This document shows, piece after piece, positions 34,545 to 43,564 of a DNA stretch of 64,000 nucleotides; positions within the stretch are counted from its first letter, which is position 1, and the number at the start of each line of letters is the position of its first letter. The translations under genes and the position numbers were made by a program. The notes beneath the pieces were generated by a model. It saw only the letters and a list, made by a program, of their open reading frames with translations. It was not told the origin of the DNA and did no database searches. Source of the stretch: CAVQCJ01 sp963711005 (lineage in GTDB: Bacteria > Actinomycetota > Actinomycetes > Prado026); the NCBI GenBank assembly GCA_963711005.1, contig CAVQCJ010000003.1:183328-247327 (forward strand). Direction: 5' to 3'.

Positions 34545-34670
34545 TCGAACCAGCTTGTGGATCGCGCCGCCCGCTCACGTGTCGCACGAGACGATCTACC
34601 TGTCGCTGTTCGTGCAGGGCCGTGGCACGTTGCGCACGGAGCTGCACGCCCATCTTCCCGTGCGGAACTT
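34545..34670 (+). mobile_element. IS30-family transposase fragment
   Basis: The frame reads AHVSHETIYLSLFVQGRGTL then RTELHAHL, closely matching the SHETIYxSLyvQGRGxLRxEL segment of IS30 transposases. Only about 40 residues remain, without the DDE core or ends. Confidence 0.7.
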
Positions 34671-34763
34671 CGCCCAGTGTCACCTACGCGACAGCGTGGC
34701 CGCCGTCCGCTCGCCAGCCTTCCGGTGTGCACCGACTCCCGGTGCCGCACCAAGGAGGCCGAG

Positions 34764-35087
34764 ATGTCCGCACTCGCCCGCACCCTGACCCGCATCACCG
34801 TTGGGCTGGCTGCCCTCTTCTTCACCGGGCTCGGAACGGCTGCCTTCGCGGCGGTGCCTGTGCCCGACCCGAGCACCGCTTACAACGGCGGCTTCGACCG
34901 CGGCAACCCCACCGGGCTCGTGGTCGTCGCGCCGCCCGCGCAGCACCCGACTCAGGCGGCCGTGTCCGGGGTGAGCACACTCACCCTGCTGCTCCTGATC
35001 ACCGCTGCGATCGTTGTCGCCGTGGTCGCCACGCAGGCCATCCATCGCCTGCGCACGAACAGTCCGACCCGCGCTGTCGCCGCCTGA
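34764..35087 (+). CDS. Small exported two-helix protein
   Basis: The protein has 107 residues. A signal or anchor at about 10-30 (ITVGLAALFFTGLGTAAFAA) is followed by a Pro/Gly-rich outer segment and a C-terminal helix (LTLLLLITAAIVVAVVATQA) with a basic inner end. AAGGAGG six bases before ATG 34764 is ideal. No known family. Topology suggests a cell-envelope protein with a short exposed loop. Confidence 0.72.
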   Translation: MSALARTLTRITVGLAALFFTGLGTAAFAAVPVPDPSTAYNGGFDRGNPTGLVVVAPPAQHPTQAAVSGVSTLTLLLLITAAIVVAVVATQAIHRLRTNSPTRAVAA

Positions 35088-35442
35088 GCAGGACGGGCAG
35101 GGCCGTGGTCACCGGGGCGGGCCAGTCGCCCGACCCCGGGGTCCGCGGAAGAGCGCGTCGCCGCTACCAACCCGGACCAGCCACCACCAGGTGTCTGCAC
35201 CACTCGGGGAGAGGACAACATAAGCGCGGATTGGTGCTCTCGGGCCGGCCACGGCCGGCAGGCTCAGCGGACCCCCGGGGGGCTTCTCCCATGGGCAGCC
35301 CGGGGGGTTGCACTGTTCGCTGGACGCCCGAGGGCCCGCAACTATGGGCCTACCCATCCTCGCCCGATGGGAACCGCCCCGCCCCCGGGGCAGTCCTCTT
35401 CCCCCCGTCGGCATCGGTCGCGCAAACGTCGGTCTTTACAGC

Positions 35443-35480
35443 ACGAACCCCCCGGCCTACGAGCCTCCGGGGGGTTTCGT
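35443..35480. terminator. Terminator-like hairpin
   Basis: ACGAACCCCCCGG pairs with CCGGGGGGTTTCGT (one bulged base) around an 11-base loop. Confidence 0.55.
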
Positions 35481-35488
35481 GGTCGTGC

Positions 35489-35508
35489 AAGGTCCTCGCG
35501 AGGACCTT
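35489..35508. other. Perfect 20-bp palindrome
   Basis: AAGGTCCTCGCGAGGACCTT reads identically on both strands with no spacer, nine bases after the hairpin at 35443. It could be a dimer-binding site. Confidence 0.6.
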
Positions 35509-35596
35509 GACCCGGCCCCTAAACCCGCCTTCGGGCAGCACGAACCCCCGGCGACGGGGGAGACACCGAGGGTCCGCTGAGAGCAACGGTACGCCG

Positions 35597-35795
35597 CTAC
35601 ACAGCGCGCTTGACATTCTCGGCCTCGATCCGCCCGAACCGCTTTCTCGCCGACGCCGGTCCGGAAGTCCACGTACACCCGCTGGCCGCGCCAGCCGTGC
35701 GCAAACCCGGGGAAGCTGCCGACGACGGGACACCGCGGCCGGGTGATCGCGACGGTCACCTCGACCGGCTCAGGGAACGCCCGTTGGGGGGTCAT
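35597..35795 (-). pseudogene. Phage-like small protein broken by one extra A
   Basis: From ATG 35795 the frame reads FAHGWRGQRVYVDFRTGVGE and then degenerates. Removing one A from the AAA after GGCGAG restores KRFGRIEAENVKRAV and a TAG at 35597, a natural ending for this kind of short basic protein (WRGxRVyVxfxtGvGexR...). The gene therefore seems to have been lost through a single-base expansion, or the base is a sequencing error. Function unknown. Confidence 0.5.
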
Positions 35796-35858
35796 TGGGT
35801 CAGTGTCTCGGTCAATGGCCGGGCTGTGACTTAGGTATCGCTTGGACAAGGTATGGCC

Positions 35859-35893
35859 GCGACGCCGGCCGAGCAGGCGCTCCCAGCTCCATA
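35859..35893 (-). repeat. Inverted partner of the 35-bp repeat at 17538
   Basis: The complement matches 34 of 35 bases of 17538-17572, encoding LWSWERLLGR in the same relative frame. Confidence 0.7.
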
Positions 35894-35918
35894 ACGGCAG
35901 GGATGTTGGATCGGGGTG

Positions 35919-35998
35919 TCTCCCGCCCGGTCTGACTCGATGTAACGGCTGGCACCTCAGGTTGCCCTGTAAGTGATCCGTCGGCCGGGCGGGAGACC
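35919..35998. other. 13-bp inverted repeat enclosing 54 bases, possible structured RNA
   Basis: GTCTCCCGCCCGG (35919-35931) and CCGGGCGGGAGAC (35986-35998) are perfect complements. Inside, GGCACCTCAGGTTGCC can form a smaller hairpin. It could be a structured leader or the ends of a tiny element. The following 330 bases up to the next gene contain only a tandem TTCAACCGGGC pair near 36220. Confidence 0.45.
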
Positions 35999-36328
35999 CC
36001 TGGCACGGTCAAGCTCGTCGGAGTGACCTAGTAGGAGCCTGCTGGAACAGGCCCGTGCCTGTCCTGTCCGAACCGTCGGCCGCACCGTGCCCGCCCTGCC
36101 GCTGCAACCGACAAGGACGGACATGACCACGGCTTGTACGTTTTTCGCCCTTCACCTCTAGGCCGCGATCGGCTGACTCGGAGGCCGCGCGGGCGCCTGG
36201 CCGGACGTGCTGGGGGCTGCTTCAACCGGGCTTCAACCGGGCTGCGGCTGGCTAGCCACCAGCAGCAGCGAGGGTCGTCCTGCCCCACCAAGCCGGGGGC
36301 ACCGGAACCCCTCGTGAAGGAGCTCGAC

Positions 36329-36709
36329 ATGGCCACCACCACCAGCCCCACCCGGACGACCCTCCCCACGACCGGCCCGACCGGGCGCCTCTCCCAGCCC
36401 GGGCGAGGGCACGCGCTGCGCTGGGTCGGCGTGGGACTGATCGTCCTCGCGGTGATCGCCGCGATCCTCGTGCTGTCCCACCGGAGCACGCCCATCCCGG
36501 CCAAGGCCGCGCCAGTCGGTGCCACGGTGGTCGGGGCCCAGGTCGGCGGGCAGCGCACCGGTGCGGACGCAGAGCGGCACTTGTACGGTGCCCGCGCCCT
36601 CGTCGACGCGCAGGGCACGCAGGTCGTGTCCGCACCGACAGGTTCCACCGCGACCAGGTCCGGCGCGGACCCGGAGCGACACTACTTCGAGTCGCGGGGC
36701 GGCCAGTGA
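36329..36709 (+). CDS. Single-span membrane protein with Thr/Pro-rich N-terminus
   Basis: The protein has 126 residues. A polar Thr-rich start (ATTTSPTRTTLPTTGPTG) precedes one span at about 32-50 (WVGVGLIVLAVIAAILVL). The outer or inner tail contains two copies of a short unit ending TGADAERHLYGAR and SGADPERHYFESR, an internal duplication. AAGGAG is well placed before the ATG. It is transcribed toward the large SARP regulator, with a hairpin terminator between them. Unknown function. Confidence 0.72.
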   Translation: MATTTSPTRTTLPTTGPTGRLSQPGRGHALRWVGVGLIVLAVIAAILVLSHRSTPIPAKAAPVGATVVGAQVGGQRTGADAERHLYGARALVDAQGTQVVSAPTGSTATRSGADPERHYFESRGGQ

Positions 36710-36724
36710 GTCCGACGACGCCAA

Positions 36725-36755
36725 GGGAAGGCCCGCGCCGAGGCGCGGGCCTCCC
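36725..36755 (+). terminator. Terminator after the Thr-rich membrane protein
   Basis: GGCCCGCGC and GCGCGGGCC form a 9-base stem with a CGAG loop, flanked by GGGA and TCCC, 15 bases after the stop codon. Confidence 0.7.
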
Positions 36756-36837
36756 CTCGTCCGCTCGTCCTGGCGGCGGCGCCGACGTGTTCCCGTTTCC
36801 GAACCCGCCGGCGAGAACGGCTGGCTACCGTGACGGC

Positions 36838-39800
36838 GTGTGGTTCGGGGTGCTCGGCACTCTGACTGTGACGGACGACGACGGGACGCCGGTTCGGTTG
36901 GGTGGACCGGCCCGCCGTCGGCTGCTGGCCGCCCTGCTCGCCCGGGTGGGCCGGACCGTTCCCGTGGACACCTTGATCGACGACCTGTGGTCGGACGCGC
37001 CACCCGCGACGGCCGACAAGACGCTGCAGAGCCACGTCGTGCGGCTGCGCGACGACCTCGGCCGTGACGCCGGTACATCACCGCTGATCACCGACCCCGG
37101 CGGCTACCGCCTCGACGTGGACGGCTCGGCCCTCGACGCGTGGTGCTTCGAACGGGACCTGGACGCCGGCCGTCGCACCCTGGTCGACGGCGACCCGCTC
37201 GCAGCGAGGCAGATGCTGGACCAGGCGCTGTCGTGGTGGCGCGGGGATGCGTACGCGGAGTTCCCGGACGCGGCGTTCGCGGTGTCGGAACGGATGCGCC
37301 TGGGCGAGCTGTGCGCGCTGGGAAGGGAGGCCCGGACCGAGGCGGCGCTGGCGCTCGGTGCGAGCGGCGAGCTCGTCGCCGACCTCGAGCTCCGGGTCCG
37401 GGACGAGCCGTACCGCGAGCGCTCCTGGGAGCAGCTCGTCGTGGCTTTGTACCGGTCCGGTCGACAGGGGGACGCGCTGGCCGCCTACCGGCGGGCCCGC
37501 GAGCGCATGGTCGACGACCTGGGCCTGGAACCGTCGCCGTCGTTGCGGGGACTCGAGGCACGGGTGCTCGACCAGGACCCGTCGCTCCTTGCCCCGCTCC
37601 CCTCGGTGGCACCGGTGGTCCGGCTCACCACGGCTGCGTCGAGGCCGGACGGCGCCGGGACGTTGGCGGCCGGAGCGTTCGGGGGCGGCGCAGCCGTGTC
37701 CGAACCGCTGCTGGCGCTTGCAACCGACGCACCGGCGGCGCCGCTGTCGGTCGCCGCTGCCTCAGTGGGCAGCTGCCCCTATCGCGGCCTGACGGCGTAC
37801 GGCGAGGACGACGCGGCCGTGTTCGTCGGTCGGGAGCGGCTGACCGCCGAGCTCGCGGGCCGGCTTGTCGACAACGACCTCATGGTGCTGGCCGGCCCGT
37901 CTGGCGCCGGCAAGTCGTCGCTGGTGCGGGCCGGGCTGGTGCCCGCGTTGCGCCATGGCGCGATCCCGGGCAGCGCGGCCTGGCGGCTCCGGGTTACCAC
38001 GCCGGGCGCGGACCCGCTGCAGGTGATCGAGTCGGCGCAGGTCGATCTGCTCGTGGTCGACCAGGCCGAAGAGCTGTTCACGCTGGCGGGTGGAGTCGAC
38101 CGTACGGCGGTCGGGCGCCGGCTGGCCGCGCTGCTGTCTGCTGGGACGCGGCTGGTGCTGGTGCTGCGGGCCGACTTCTACGGCCGCCTCGCCGAGCTGG
38201 AGGTCTTCACCGGCCGCATCGGCGCCGCCACGGTGCTGGTCGGGCCGATGACCGAGGAGGAGATCCACCGGGTCGTCGTCGAGCCCGCTGCCGCCGCCGG
38301 CGTCGCCGTCGCGCCCGGCCTCGCCGAGACGGTGGTCGCGGACGTGCGCGGGCAGGCCGGCTCGCTGCCGTTGCTGTCGGCCGCGCTCGAGCGCACCTGG
38401 CACGAGCGCACCGGTGACCGGCTGACGCTGGAGGCGTACCACCGTGCCGGTGGCGTGCGCGGGGCGCTGGAGTCGATGGCCGAGGAGTCGTTCGCCGCCC
38501 TCGGGGCGCCCGCGCAGGCAGCGGCGCGCCGGATGCTGCTCCGGATGGCGACCCGTTCGGGCGGGGTGTGGACCCGTCGGCCGGTGCAGCTCCCCGACAT
38601 CGTGCCTGAGGGCGACGAAGCGGCGCGGGACGCGCTGGCGCAGCTGGCCGTGGCTCGACTGGTCACGGTCGGCGCCGGCACCGCCGAGCTCGCCCACGAG
38701 GCCCTGCTCGGCGGGTGGCCACGGCTGCGGACGTGGCTGGACGAACGCGCCGTTGTCGCGGACCAGCTCGAGCACCTGGCCGGGTCGACGACGGCGTGGG
38801 TGCACGCCGGGCGCCCGGACGCGGACCTGCTCCGCGGGCCGCGGCTGCAGGCGGCGCTGGAGTGGGCCGAGCAGCACCCCGACGACCTGTCGGGACCCGA
38901 ACGCGAGTACGTCGACGCGTCCCGCGCCGCGGTTGGGGCCGAGCTGGCCAGGGAACGCCGCCGCCGCCGCCGGCTCACGGCCGCGACCGCGGGTGTCGCG
39001 GTGGCCGCGCTGGTCGCGACCGCCGTGGGCGCGGTCGCGCTGCACGAACGCGACAACGCCGACCGGGCCGCGCTGTCCGCGGACGCGCGTCGGCTGGCCG
39101 CACAGTCGTACACGGTCCCGGACCGGACCACCTCGTTGCTGCTCGCCGCGGCTTCGTACCGGCTGCAGGACTCACCCGACACGCGGGGGGCACTGCTGTC
39201 GGCGGTCCAGGCGGACGGGGGTGCGGCGTTCCGGATCCAGACCGAGAACCGGCTGCTGTGGGTGGGAGCACCGGCCGACGGGTCGCGGCTGCTCGCGTTC
39301 GACAACAGCCGCAACGTCCTCGTGTTCGACCCGGCCAGCCGCAAGCTGGTCACCGCCTACCGGCTGGTGGGAGACAGCGTCGGCGACATCAGCCCCGACG
39401 GCTCGATGCTGGCGGAGTGCGGGCAGGACGACGGACACGGGGTGCTCGTCGCGGATGCGCGCACCGGGTCGGTGGTGCGTGCGCTGGACCGCGTCGCCAC
39501 CGAGGCGAGCACGCCCACGTGCGCGCACTTCACCGGGAACGGCCGGTTCCTGGTCGTGACCGCCTCGGCCTCGGGCAGTGGGCTGGCGGACCGGCTCGAG
39601 GTCTACGACACCGCGAACTGGGCCGCCGCGCCCCGCATCCTCCGTTCGGGCGTGCCCATCGCGTCGTTCGCAACCGGCGACGACCGCGTGGTGATCCAGC
39701 GCAGCGACGAGTCGCTGGAGGTCGTCAAGGCGTCCGACCTGCACGTGGTGGCCGGCGGCCGGCCCACGGGAGCGGCCACCTGCACGAACGACACGGTCTA

Positions 39801-41292
39801 CTGCGTCGTCGCGATCGACCGCGCAGGTGACCGGGTGGCGTACGTCGACCCGACCGACCCGCAGACCCCCGAGCAGACGGCCGTGACGGCGCTGTCGGGA
39901 CCGGCGCGCTCCGGCCAGGGGCTCGGGACCTCGATCACGCACCTGGCCTTTTCACCGGACGGGACCCGGCTGGCCGCGGCTGCCAACGACGGCTCGGTGC
40001 TCGTGCTCACCGCGCCGGCTGGCGCCACGGTGGTGTCCCAGACCGGGAACGGCGCCATCCAGGGTCTGGCCTGGGCCGGCAGCGGCAGCTCGGCTTCGCT
40101 GTACACCGACGGTCTGGACTCCCAGATCGTCTCCTGGGACCTGCGCTCGGTGCCGCGCACGGTGCAGGCCGGCGCGGCCGTGCCGCCGGACGACCAGGAC
40201 CAGGCGCTGTTCGGGCATTACCTCGTCGGGACCCGACCGGCGCCGGGCGGGGGTCAGGGAGCCGAGCAGGTCTACCGCACAGATCTTCGAACCGCAACGA
40301 CGACCGCCTGGCCGCTGGCCGTGCCCGCTGGCCTGACCATCGAGTGGGTCACCGCGACGCCCGATGGCGCACGCGCCGTTCTCAGCCTGGGCAGCACGGG
40401 CACCTTCGCCCGGTTCGTGGTGATGGACATGGCCACCGGGGCGGTACTGCTCGACCACCCGGCAAGCGTCCCGGAACACGACCCTGCGGTGGCGTTCGTG
40501 GCCGCCCCCTCCGCCGACGGGCGCACGCTGTTCGCAGGGGTCGACCAGTACGAGCTGCAGCAGATCGACGTCGCCTCGGGACGCGTGCAGCGCACCCTGA
40601 CACTGACATTCGCCGGACCCCAGGCGCACCTACAGTGGGCGATCCCGTTGGAGGTGGACCCCCGCGGGGGTCTGCTGGTGATGGCCTACCAGCCCCGAGG
40701 CGAGGCAGCCTCGGGTGGGGTGTCCGGGACGGCTCCGCACCGGTCGCAGTCACTCGTCCTGGTCGACACGGCCTCGGGTAGGACGGACGCGCAGGCCGAG
40801 CTGGGTTCGTTGCCGGCGACGGCGCTGGCGTGGTCGCCGGACGACGCCCGGCTCGCGGTCGGCACCGGCGGCGGCACCATCGCCGAGTTCGACGCGGCCA
40901 CACTGGCGCCGCTAACGGACCGGGTGCTCGCGCACACCGGCGTGACCCTCGCGCTGTCCTACGCATCCGACGGGAGCATGCTCGTCTCGTCCGGGAGCGA
41001 CGGCACCGTGGCGATGTGGGACGCCGCCACGCTGCGGCGGCTGGGCGCGGCTACGACACTCGGTCGGGTTGGCCCGGCCTGGTCCTGGGTGACGCCGACG
41101 GGCGACATCGCCGGGACGATGCCCCGTGACGTCACCGACGCCGTCGCGGACACCTGGTTCACGATGCCCGGCACGCCTCGGCAGTGGCTGGCTGATGCGT
41201 GCACGTTCGCCGGCCGCGACCTAACGACGACGGAGTGGGCGCGCTACGTTGGGGACCAGCCGTTCCAGCCGACCTGCCCCGCGCGGGGATAG
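36838..41292 (+). CDS. SARP/BTAD-type regulator with P-loop ATPase and WD40 propeller
   Basis: The protein has 1484 residues from GTG 36838. It starts with an OmpR-like winged helix (residues about 1-95: FGVLGTLTV...RRRLLAALLARVGRTVPV) and a BTAD helical domain (about 100-245, ending DLGLEPSPSLRGLEARVL). The ATPase follows (YRGLTAYGEDDAAVFVGRER, Walker A GPSGAGKSS, Walker B-like LLVVDQAEELF). Near residue 720 a basic stretch and one hydrophobic helix (ATAGVAVAALVATAVGAVAL) come before a propeller of WD40-like blades (LAFSPDGTRLAAAANDGSVL, then SYASDGSMLVSSGSDGTVAM). The architecture is that of STAND-type signalling regulators. No gene cluster that it would obviously control is in view. Confidence 0.9.
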   Translation: MWFGVLGTLTVTDDDGTPVRLGGPARRRLLAALLARVGRTVPVDTLIDDLWSDAPPATADKTLQSHVVRLRDDLGRDAGTSPLITDPGGYRLDVDGSALDAWCFERDLDAGRRTLVDGDPLAARQMLDQALSWWRGDAYAEFPDAAFAVSERMRLGELCALGREARTEAALALGASGELVADLELRVRDEPYRERSWEQLVVALYRSGRQGDALAAYRRARERMVDDLGLEPSPSLRGLEARVLDQDPSLLAPLPSVAPVVRLTTAASRPDGAGTLAAGAFGGGAAVSEPLLALATDAPAAPLSVAAASVGSCPYRGLTAYGEDDAAVFVGRERLTAELAGRLVDNDLMVLAGPSGAGKSSLVRAGLVPALRHGAIPGSAAWRLRVTTPGADPLQVIESAQVDLLVVDQAEELFTLAGGVDRTAVGRRLAALLSAGTRLVLVLRADFYGRLAELEVFTGRIGAATVLVGPMTEEEIHRVVVEPAAAAGVAVAPGLAETVVADVRGQAGSLPLLSAALERTWHERTGDRLTLEAYHRAGGVRGALESMAEESFAALGAPAQAAARRMLLRMATRSGGVWTRRPVQLPDIVPEGDEAARDALAQLAVARLVTVGAGTAELAHEALLGGWPRLRTWLDERAVVADQLEHLAGSTTAWVHAGRPDADLLRGPRLQAALEWAEQHPDDLSGPEREYVDASRAAVGAELARERRRRRRLTAATAGVAVAALVATAVGAVALHERDNADRAALSADARRLAAQSYTVPDRTTSLLLAAASYRLQDSPDTRGALLSAVQADGGAAFRIQTENRLLWVGAPADGSRLLAFDNSRNVLVFDPASRKLVTAYRLVGDSVGDISPDGSMLAECGQDDGHGVLVADARTGSVVRALDRVATEASTPTCAHFTGNGRFLVVTASASGSGLADRLEVYDTANWAAAPRILRSGVPIASFATGDDRVVIQRSDESLEVVKASDLHVVAGGRPTGAATCTNDTVYCVVAIDRAGDRVAYVDPTDPQTPEQTAVTALSGPARSGQGLGTSITHLAFSPDGTRLAAAANDGSVLVLTAPAGATVVSQTGNGAIQGLAWAGSGSSASLYTDGLDSQIVSWDLRSVPRTVQAGAAVPPDDQDQALFGHYLVGTRPAPGGGQGAEQVYRTDLRTATTTAWPLAVPAGLTIEWVTATPDGARAVLSLGSTGTFARFVVMDMATGAVLLDHPASVPEHDPAVAFVAAPSADGRTLFAGVDQYELQQIDVASGRVQRTLTLTFAGPQAHLQWAIPLEVDPRGGLLVMAYQPRGEAASGGVSGTAPHRSQSLVLVDTASGRTDAQAELGSLPATALAWSPDDARLAVGTGGGTIAEFDAATLAPLTDRVLAHTGVTLALSYASDGSMLVSSGSDGTVAMWDAATLRRLGAATTLGRVGPAWSWVTPTGDIAGTMPRDVTDAVADTWFTMPGTPRQWLADACTFAGRDLTTTEWARYVGDQPFQPTCPARG

Positions 41293-41480
41293 GCACCGGG
41301 CAAACGTCGCGAACGCGAGCGCCGTGGAGCGACATGTGAGTTGTGCTTGTGGTTGAGCGGGCGGCTGGCTCTCGGGCCGGCTGTCGTCGTGTGGGAGCTG
41401 CTCTTCCCCGTGGCTTCGGCGAATCGTGGGAGAGGCGCTCCCTGGGCAGTCACCCGACGTCATGGTCAGGCCTTGGCGAG
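41293..41480. other. Short intergenic gap
   Basis: Nothing recognisable between these convergent genes; no strong hairpin was seen. Confidence 0.3.
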
Positions 41481-41906
41481 TCATGCCTCCGATCGGTTCT
41501 CGGGGCAGCGCTTGAACACGTAGTAGCCCTTGGCTGTCCCCTTGATGGCCACGTTCTGCCCCGAGGACATGAACTTGTCGCGGCTCTGCTGACCTTCCTC
41601 CATAAACACAAACGACCCGGAGATGAGTTCCCAGCCTTGACGGCACACGGGGTTGAGCACATCCACGGCGTCCGTGGTCTTCTTCGTGGTCGTCGAGCCA
41701 ACCATCGCGACGACGACGGCCTGTTGCTTGACCACGTCCTGGTCGTATTGAAAGACCAGGTCGCCTCGTTCGAATGCGCTGTGAGCCCGGCCTGGCGGAG
41801 ACCACACGGGCGGAGCGACTGCCGACAGGTACGCCACGCTGGACCAGCAGATCAGGCGCGGAAGCCGTTGCCCGTACGTCCGACTGAACACCCGGTGTGC
41901 CGCCAT
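41481..41906 (-). CDS. Hypothetical protein
   Basis: From ATG 41906 this gives a 141-residue protein. The C-terminal 90 residues look well folded and coding-like: LVFQYDQDVVKQQAVVVAMV, then NPVCRQGWELISGSFVFMEE and NVAIKGTAKGYYVFKRC. The arrangement (strand, helix, GWELISGSFVF, strand) recalls short DUF4177-like alpha/beta domains. The N-terminal 50 residues are less convincing, so the true start may lie further in. A hydrolase fragment sits upstream on the same strand. Confidence 0.55.
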   Translation of the reverse strand: MAAHRVFSRTYGQRLPRLICWSSVAYLSAVAPPVWSPPGRAHSAFERGDLVFQYDQDVVKQQAVVVAMVGSTTTKKTTDAVDVLNPVCRQGWELISGSFVFMEEGQQSRDKFMSSGQNVAIKGTAKGYYVFKRCPENRSEA

Positions 41907-42063
41907 CGCCACTGTCGGGACCACCAGGAGGCCATGGTGCCGACCGCCATCACCTGCAGGCAGTGGCACATCGAGCGGTGGCCGCGGTCCTTCGCCGTGG
42001 CTAAGCGCTCGGCCGGGCCACAGACGCGCGGTCACGTCGGAACGCCTCCTGCCGCTCCGGTGG

Positions 42064-42187
42064 CACGCGTAGCCGACGCTGGCTAGCACCAGCGAGGTCA
42101 CCCGATCCGGGTTCTGCAGCCCCACTTGTAGAGCGCAGAAACCGCCCATTGACCCTCCGCGAGATCCCAACCCAACGCTTCCGTCTA
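42064..42187 (-). pseudogene. Alpha/beta-hydrolase fragment around the nucleophile elbow
   Basis: Reads GGSMGGFCALQVGLQNPDRV then TSLVLASVGYACH. This is the GxSxGG elbow and the following helix and strand of an alpha/beta hydrolase (compare GHSMGG.CAL.l...P.RV.SLVLas). Nothing before or after continues the fold, so about 40 residues of a dead gene remain. Confidence 0.6.
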
Positions 42188-42588
42188 CCCCCCGTGCGGC
42201 GGGCTCTTTGCTGTCAGTTTGCAAGCTCGTCCAACCCGGGTCAGCGGGGAGCTGGTGCCGCTCACGTTCCGGGCGTGGTGGTGCTTTGGGCCGCCCCCGT
42301 CAGCTCGTGCGCGCCCGGCGACATGGCCGCGCCTATGCTCCACGGTGCCCGTTCGGTGTGGAACGTCAGCAGACCCTCATTTGTGAGGGCTCCTTCACCT
42401 TCGCCTAACCCCGGTCTCATGTTCAGCGCGGATCGTCGGTGACGGAGGTGAGAAGGCGACCTAGGTGAACCGAGCACAGGTGGCCCCCACTTGATGAAGT
42501 TGAACACCGGACAGGGCTCCTGGTCATGTAACCAGGTGGTGCCCGTCGGGGAACTGGCCTCACCGATGCGGGCGACCGGAGGTGCATC
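42188..42588. other. Intergenic region upstream of the CBS gene
   Basis: About 400 bases without a supported gene; it presumably holds the CBS promoter. I see no conserved motif. Confidence 0.35.
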
Positions 42589-43020
42589 GTGATCGTCTCA
42601 GACATCCTTCGCCGCAAGGGCACTGACGTGGTCACCGTCACCCCGGACACCACGGTGTGGGCCATGATCGGCATGCTCGCCGAGCATCGAATTGGTGCCC
42701 TAGTCGTCTGCACGGAGGGGTCGACGAGCTATGGCATTGTCAGCGAACGAGACGTCGTGCGTGGACTGGCTGCCCGGGGGGCCGAGGTTCTCCATGAGAC
42801 GGTCGGGCAGATCTGCACCTATGACGCGGTAACCGTGGCGCCCGATTGCCGGGTCGCCGACCTCCGAGGAGTCATGACCCACGGCCGCTTCCGCCACGTA
42901 CCCGTTGTGGCCGCCGGTCGCCTGCAGGGCATCGTCAGCATCGGAGACGTCGTCAAGAGCAGCATCAGCGAGCTCGAGTTCGAGCGTGAGGCACTGTCGC
43001 ACTACATCACCGCGGGGTGA
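42589..43020 (+). CDS. Two-CBS-domain protein
   Basis: The 143 residues form a Bateman pair: first CBS DVVTVTPDTTVWAMIGMLAE with HRIGALVV and GIVSERDVVRGL, second CBS DAVTVAPDCRVADLRGVMTH with RFRHVPVV and GIVSIGDVVKS. Such stand-alone proteins bind adenine nucleotides and are common stress or hypoxia response genes in actinobacteria. GGAGGT before GTG 42589 is clear. It precedes the ApbE-reductase operon by 110 bases and may be co-regulated with it. Confidence 0.92.
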   Translation: MIVSDILRRKGTDVVTVTPDTTVWAMIGMLAEHRIGALVVCTEGSTSYGIVSERDVVRGLAARGAEVLHETVGQICTYDAVTVAPDCRVADLRGVMTHGRFRHVPVVAAGRLQGIVSIGDVVKSSISELEFEREALSHYITAG

Positions 43021-43129
43021 CATCTGGAGCGTTCGTCCACCTCGACCACAGACCTGACCTATAGCGGGCTGGCACATCGTTGATCTTCCGGGCCACTCCG
43101 GCGCCAACGTAGATGGAAGGAGAGCGCAG

Positions 43130-43564
43130 ATGGAACACAATCGTGAGGCGCAGCCTCTCTCAGTACCGATACCGCGGTCCGCTGGTTCCTCTTCGGTCCA
43201 GTCGCGGGTGGTCGCTCGCGATGACGGCCTACGCTGGCTGCGCCGCATGTCGAACTGGACCGCGGCGGCGCTGATCGTCGGTGTGGCGGCCGCCACCGGC
43301 TATTTCGCGCACACCAACCCCGTCGCATCACTGACACGGACAGTCACGACCGCGGTCCCAGCGTGCACGGGACCTGGCATCGGTACCTCGCCGAGGCCGA
43401 CGGTGTCGAACGCAGTCGCCACCTCGGGCGGCTCGGGGGTGACCGTCGGCACCTCCAGCTCGGGAGGCGGCGTCGGAGCTACTAGCTCGGGAGGGACCTG
43501 CGTAACCACCGGATCAACCGGCAGTGGTGGTGGCGGAAGCACGATTCCGTGGCGGGACGACTGA
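43130..43564 (+). CDS. Membrane-anchored Gly/Ser/Thr-rich protein, first gene of ApbE operon
   Basis: This 144-residue protein has an inner N-terminus of about 40 residues and one span (WTAAALIVGVAAATGYFAHT). The outer tail is dominated by Gly, Ser and Thr with two Cys (VPACTGPGIG and GGTCVTTG) and ends STIPWRDD. GGAAGGAG precedes the ATG, and its stop overlaps the apbE start (TGATG). ApbE attaches FMN to Ser/Thr in D-G-x-S/T-G-A-T type motifs. The closest match here is VGATSSGG, which lacks the Asp and the first Ser/Thr, so it is only a candidate substrate. Confidence 0.7.
   Translation: MEHNREAQPLSVPIPRSAGSSSVQSRVVARDDGLRWLRRMSNWTAAALIVGVAAATGYFAHTNPVASLTRTVTTAVPACTGPGIGTSPRPTVSNAVATSGGSGVTVGTSSSGGGVGATSSGGTCVTTGSTGSGGGGSTIPWRDD

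Larger units (their letters stand above)
35220..35596. other. GC-rich hairpin-dense non-coding region
   Basis: About 375 bases filled with C- and G-runs able to pair (for example GGACCCCCCGGGGGGCTTC near 35270, then CCCGGGGGG runs near 35300). It includes the terminator-like hairpin at 35443 and the 20-base palindrome at 35489. No protein is supported. It may be an untranslated RNA, a stack of terminators or decayed phage DNA. Confidence 0.5.

Noticed and set aside
35812..36012. A 66-residue minus-strand frame
   Set aside because: It spans the inverted repeat and the 35-bp repeat and shows no protein features.
36838..41292. A biosynthetic gene cluster regulated by the SARP-like protein
   Set aside because: No biosynthetic enzymes (synthases, tailoring genes) lie on either side, so a cluster cannot be claimed.
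43130..43564. A canonical flavinylation motif in the Gly-rich protein
   Set aside because: The required Asp and first Ser/Thr are missing; only a partial VGAT word is present.
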